A stretch of 9,866 bases of DNA from NCBI GenBank assembly GCA_031258895.1, contig JAIRMF010000024.1, positions 1-9,866 of the forward strand. Reading direction: 5' to 3'. The number at the start of each line of letters is the position of its first letter. Position 1 is the stretch's first letter. Under the pieces are notes generated by a model that was not told where the DNA came from, did not search any database, and saw nothing but the letters and a program-made list of their open reading frames with translations. Of the stretch, positions 7,590 to 9,866 are shown piece after piece. This DNA is from Dysgonamonadaceae bacterium (GTDB taxonomy: Bacteria; Bacteroidota; Bacteroidia; Bacteroidales; Azobacteroidaceae). A program made the position numbers and the translations under genes.

Positions 7590-8008
7590 AAACAAATGAA
7601 AAAGATATTTTGCGATCACTGTTTCCAAAAATGCAGAATGAACCGCTTCCTGTGAATTTTCATGAAAAAGTGATGCGTAAAGTACAGAAAAAAGCCCTGA
7701 TGCGTGCAAAAAGAAAAAAATGGGAAATTTTCGGATATACATCAGGTGCTGTGGCGATGTTATCCTGTTGTGCCGTACTGCTGTATCTTACCGGTATCCC
7801 GCTCAAAATACCAAACTTGGAGACGTATACATGGGCAATCCTGAATCCAAATCTTGCTATATTCAGATCCAATGCTTTTATTATTAGTATTTATATCGGC
7901 GCGTTGGCTTTGTTACTGTTAATTGTGGATTCAACAATACGCCGTTACATGGAAAATAAGCGCAACCTGTCCCGATTATCAGGCAAACAGTCATACACGT
8001 TCGATTAA
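7586..8008 (+). CDS. Small membrane protein, probable anti-sigma factor
   Basis: This 140-residue protein is encoded directly after, and overlapping by ATGA, the ECF sigma gene. A cytoplasmic N-terminal part of about 50 residues, including LPVNFHEKVMRKVQKKA, resembles the short helical sigma-binding segment of many anti-sigma factors. A Lys/Arg-rich stretch (RAKRKKW) then precedes TM1 (about 52-71), a periplasmic loop of about 25 residues, and TM2 (about 99-118), with a basic tail. There is no zinc-binding HxxxCxxC motif and no FecR domain, so it is not a standard ZAS or FecR-type anti-sigma factor. The role is inferred from position and layout, not from a recognised family. Its last 18 bp overlap the end of the convergent ferredoxin gene. 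Confidence 0.8.
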   Translation: MKTNEKDILRSLFPKMQNEPLPVNFHEKVMRKVQKKALMRAKRKKWEIFGYTSGAVAMLSCCAVLLYLTGIPLKIPNLETYTWAILNPNLAIFRSNAFIISIYIGALALLLLIVDSTIRRYMENKRNLSRLSGKQSYTFD

Positions 8009-8272
8009 TTTCAATGCACCGTACATACATTTGTCAATGCATTTGCCGCATGCGGTACACCTTTCAGGACGTTTAACCGTAACGCGCGTCCCTCTCTCTC
8101 CTTTCAAGGCCTCTAAAACATCATGCCTGCACCGCCTGACACAGCGCCGACAACCAACACAAATACAATCCGAAACAAAAATAATCTTCCTCCTGCGTCT
8201 CCGTCTGCGACTAAACCCAACAGTAATCCACAGAAAAATAATAATTCCAATACAAATATAAATCATTAACAT
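7991..8272 (-). CDS. Membrane-anchored dicluster 4Fe-4S ferredoxin
   Basis: This 93-residue protein has one N-terminal hydrophobic helix (about 3-20), seven consecutive arginines (22-28), then a small two-cluster ferredoxin domain. Cluster I ligands are C38, C41, C44 and C48; cluster II ligands are C72, C75, C78 and C82, both spaced CxxCxxCxxxC. An additional C36 precedes cluster I. The proline that normally follows the fourth cysteine is replaced by Arg (C48-RHD) and Met (C82-MYG). The arginines suggest a cytoplasmic ferredoxin domain (positive-inside rule). It would carry electrons at the membrane; its partner is not in the window. A 3-codon shorter form starting at the second in-frame ATG is possible. 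It converges on, and overlaps by 18 bp, the probable anti-sigma gene, with no terminator between them. Confidence 0.88.
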   Translation of the reverse strand: MLMIYICIGIIIFLWITVGFSRRRRRRRKIIFVSDCICVGCRRCVRRCRHDVLEALKGERGTRVTVKRPERCTACGKCIDKCMYGALKLIERV

Positions 8273-8284
8273 TATTCTAATCCT

Positions 8285-8314
8285 ACAATATAAATATCTA
8301 TCTGTACAGACAAA
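8285..8314 (-). promoter_or_regulatory. Weak candidate promoter with a palindrome in its spacer
   Basis: On the minus strand TTTG (8314-8311) is followed after 18 nt by TATATTGT (8292-8285), a partial match to the Bacteroides -7 element. A perfect 10-bp palindrome, TCTGTACAGA (8301-8310), lies in the spacer and could be an operator. The site is 13 bp before the ferredoxin ATG. This AT-rich stretch makes chance matches likely. Confidence 0.3.
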
Positions 8315-8412
8315 TCAGGCGACAAAATATTGTATGGTATCCCGAAAAATTAAAACTCTTTATCCAAATGTTTCTGGTTTGATTAGATAAAAGAGCGGGC
8401 CTCTTGATATTG

Positions 8413-8459
8413 AAATTCCCCCGAAAGTTTTAGATACAAAACTTTCGGGGGAATTTTTT
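8413..8459. terminator. Strong hairpin terminator, probably bidirectional
   Basis: A perfect 19-bp stem is formed by 8413-8431 and 8438-8456 around a 6-nt loop (AGATAC), with a run of five C paired to five G. Six Ts (8454-8459) follow on the plus side, making it a canonical terminator for plus-strand transcripts. In the minus direction the tract after the stem is weaker (AATTTCAATAT), but it lies 25 bp past the stop of the FGE-domain gene and should end that transcript. Confidence 0.88.
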
Positions 8460-8480
8460 CACCAACAAAACGAATTCTTT

Positions 8481-9722
8481 TTAATCCGCATTGCACACAA
8501 CCCGAATGCCGGTATAGTTGGAGCGGTAGCCCTGGCTGCTGTTGCTGCGCCTAGAGACGCGGCAGTAGGACTCGTGGTTGCCATAGTAGCCGCCGCGGTG
8601 GACGCGACTCGAACTCATGTATTTGAAGCTTGTATTATTTGGATCGGGAGAATCAGGATTCTCAATGCAGCAATATACATAGCCACCTAACTCGTCCCAA
8701 CACCATTCCCATAAATTCCCGCTCATATCGTAAAGACCAAGATCATTATGGGCTAACGTTGCTACTTCCTTGGTTCCGTAATTAGAACCGTTGGTACTCT
8801 GGTCACCAATGTTATTATCAAGATACCATGCAACATCGCCGATGGTATTGCTGCCGCTGTAAACATACTGTGTTCCGCTTACGCCGAGCGTGCGGGTGTA
8901 TTCATCCTTTTGGCCGCCACGAGCAGCATATTCCCATTCGGCCTCAGTGGGAAGACGGTAACCGTTTGCAGTGAAATCATAGGTGGCATCATCCCATTTG
9001 GCAAGGATACTAGCATCGGAAGAGTACATAGGAATAGCGGAGTATTCTAAACTTCCCCAATCTGTTATGCCATCTACGGCATAACACGGCGTCTTGCTTT
9101 CAAGAAGACTTAGCTTGTTGCAAAAAGCAATAGCATCGTACCAGCTAACATAATACGCAGGATAATCTTCGCCTTGATTGAAATCATCTTTCCAACCTAC
9201 AGTACTTGCTTCAACTACCATAACAGTCTCAAATTGTTTTTGCGTAACCTCAGTCTTCGACATATAAAACGAATTCAGAGCTACTTTGTGGACAGTGTTG
9301 TAGCCTGTAATATTATTGTGTTTCTCTAATGACGCTACCAGATTGCACAAATCTTCATCATTATTATTATCACCCACATAATCCTCATTATAGTTAGGCT
9401 TTGCTGGGTCGTCACACTGGAACCCCATGTAAAACACTCCTCCCGTTACAGGCTTCATCGTAATCTTCACTTCACTATCAGGAATCGTGACAACACGATC
9501 ACCATCGCTCAAAACAGTAGCAGTGAAATTATCCAAGCTCTTACACTCTTCAGCATCCTCACAGGTCGGAATATAATGAGGAACAAAAGGGCCTCCATCC
9601 GGGCAGGTCTGTATCCATTTCGTTCCGTTCCAGGTCTCAACGCATTTGGTAGTAGTGTTGAAGACCGCGTGCCTTGCCGATTTTCTCTGCCTGAAATTCA
9701 GAAGTAGCAACCATAGCGTCAC
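8481..9722 (-). CDS. Secreted FGE-sulfatase (SUMF1)-domain protein, main reading frame after a frameshift
   Basis: The open frame gives 413 residues, but the part before VFNTTTKCVETWNGTKW (about 9663) is an out-of-frame artefact. The true N-terminal part is in another frame (see 9637-9866). From VFNTTTK on, a linker with several cysteines leads to a SUMF1/FGE domain of the C-type-lectin fold. It opens with PVTGGVFYMG and SFYMSKTEVTQKQFE. It continues through NGYRLPTEAEWEYAARGG and GLYDMSGNLWEWCWDELGG to HRGGYYGNHESYCRVSRRS and GIRVVCNAD. Human FGE uses a Cys pair in GGSYMCHRSYC. Aligned here (GGYYGNHESYC), the first cysteine is Asn and the second remains, so formylglycine synthesis is unlikely. 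A surface binding role fits better. The C-terminal end is compositionally distinct. A terminator follows 25 bp after the stop. Confidence 0.82.
   Translation of the reverse strand: MTLWLLLLNFRQRKSARHAVFNTTTKCVETWNGTKWIQTCPDGGPFVPHYIPTCEDAEECKSLDNFTATVLSDGDRVVTIPDSEVKITMKPVTGGVFYMGFQCDDPAKPNYNEDYVGDNNNDEDLCNLVASLEKHNNITGYNTVHKVALNSFYMSKTEVTQKQFETVMVVEASTVGWKDDFNQGEDYPAYYVSWYDAIAFCNKLSLLESKTPCYAVDGITDWGSLEYSAIPMYSSDASILAKWDDATYDFTANGYRLPTEAEWEYAARGGQKDEYTRTLGVSGTQYVYSGSNTIGDVAWYLDNNIGDQSTNGSNYGTKEVATLAHNDLGLYDMSGNLWEWCWDELGGYVYCCIENPDSPDPNNTSFKYMSSSRVHRGGYYGNHESYCRVSRRSNSSQGYRSNYTGIRVVCNAD
8484..8606 (-). other. Candidate variable region of a DGR target gene
   Basis: The last 41 codons of the FGE-domain gene, from RVHRGG to the end, differ in composition from the rest. 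About 64% of the first 114 nt are G or C, against about 39% in the 54 nt just upstream. Of the 26 codons between the GGC-GGC pair and GGC-ATT, 23 end in C or T, including TAC, AAC, CAC, AGC and TCC. That is what adenine-directed mutation of AAC/AAT template codons would leave. The location, at the C-terminal end of a C-type-lectin-fold FGE domain, is the classical site of diversity-generating retroelement variable regions. No template repeat or reverse transcriptase is in the window, so the call is inferred. Confidence 0.45.
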
Positions 9723-9866
9723 GCTGGGCGGTAGTCATCTGAGGGAACCTGAATCCTCGCGTGCCGCCGCCGGTAAGTTCAAGTACTGAGAAACTTTGAG
9801 GGTCGTCAAGAGACCCGATTGTGACTTGTGCTGTTGCCCTGCTTGCATTAAGAAGACAGAGGGCAG
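9637..9866 (-). pseudogene. N-terminal part of the FGE-domain gene in a shifted frame, cut by the right edge
   Basis: In the frame read from 9866 the sequence gives ALCLLNASRATAQVTIG, the end of a signal peptide with cleavage near TAQ. It continues with SLDDPQSFSVLELTGGGTRG, FRFPQMTTAQRDAMV and EKIGKARGL, then loses sense and stops at 9639-9637. This is the N-terminal module common to secreted Bacteroidales proteins, which is normally followed directly by a VFNTTTKC-like segment. That segment is present in the other frame, beginning at 9662. After GGT (9666-9664) only a single C (9663) precedes TTC AAC, so the frames fail to join; 2 or 5 bases appear to be missing. The start codon lies just outside the window. 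Either the gene is broken or the assembly has an error. Confidence 0.75.

Noticed and set aside
8253..8260. A -7 promoter box TATATTTG on the minus strand
   Set aside because: It lies inside the ferredoxin coding sequence in an AT-rich stretch, with no suitable start codon downstream.
8413..8456. The cruciform element that follows some DGR variable regions
   Set aside because: The 19-bp stem with a T-tract fits an intrinsic terminator better. It is longer and further from the stop codon than the short DGR hairpins.

Overview
The window looks like a chromosomal segment of a Bacteroidales bacterium. The support is indirect but consistent: a Bacteroides-type promoter (TTTG, 19 nt, TACCTTTG) near the left edge, a split MacB-like tripartite efflux operon, a DUF6249-like membrane protein beside an ECF sigma factor, and a secreted FGE-sulfatase-domain protein with the N-terminal module typical of this order. 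The genus cannot be fixed from the sequence alone.

Layout, left to right. (1) 1-61, minus: the first codons of an unidentified gene running off the edge, with its own strong promoter at 70-100. (2) 129-6095, minus: a five-gene efflux operon. In transcription order it holds two FtsX/MacB-type permeases, a LolD/MacB-type ATPase, a TolC-like outer-membrane channel (ATGA overlap with the ATPase) and a HlyD/MacA-type adaptor. Together these could form one complete envelope-spanning, ATP-driven exporter; the substrate is unknown. (3) 6096-6447: a gene-free stretch with eight head-to-tail 21-bp repeats centred on CATG. Several units are palindromic, and two form near-perfect GC-rich hairpins upstream of the efflux operon. 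(4) 6448-8008: a divergent sigma-factor locus. It has a small DUF6249-like membrane protein (minus) facing an ECF sigma factor and an overlapping small membrane protein, probably an anti-sigma factor (plus). The 155-bp gap between them carries two divergent copies of one ECF-type promoter pattern, TGTAAC-N15/16-CGTC, suggesting that the sigma factor drives itself and the membrane protein. (5) 7991-8272, minus: a small membrane-anchored dicluster ferredoxin whose end overlaps the anti-sigma gene by 18 bp. (6) 8413-8459: a perfect 19-bp hairpin with a T-tract, a terminator. (7) 8481-9866, minus: a secreted FGE-sulfatase (SUMF1, C-type-lectin-fold) protein. It is split by a frameshift at about 9663 and lacks one of the two catalytic cysteines of true formylglycine-generating enzymes. 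Its GC-rich C-terminal end resembles the variable region of a diversity-generating retroelement (DGR) target. No reverse transcriptase or template repeat is present here.

Most notable are the candidate DGR variable region in a frameshifted lectin-fold gene, the paired divergent ECF promoters, and the palindromic 21-bp repeat array. None is proven by this sequence alone.
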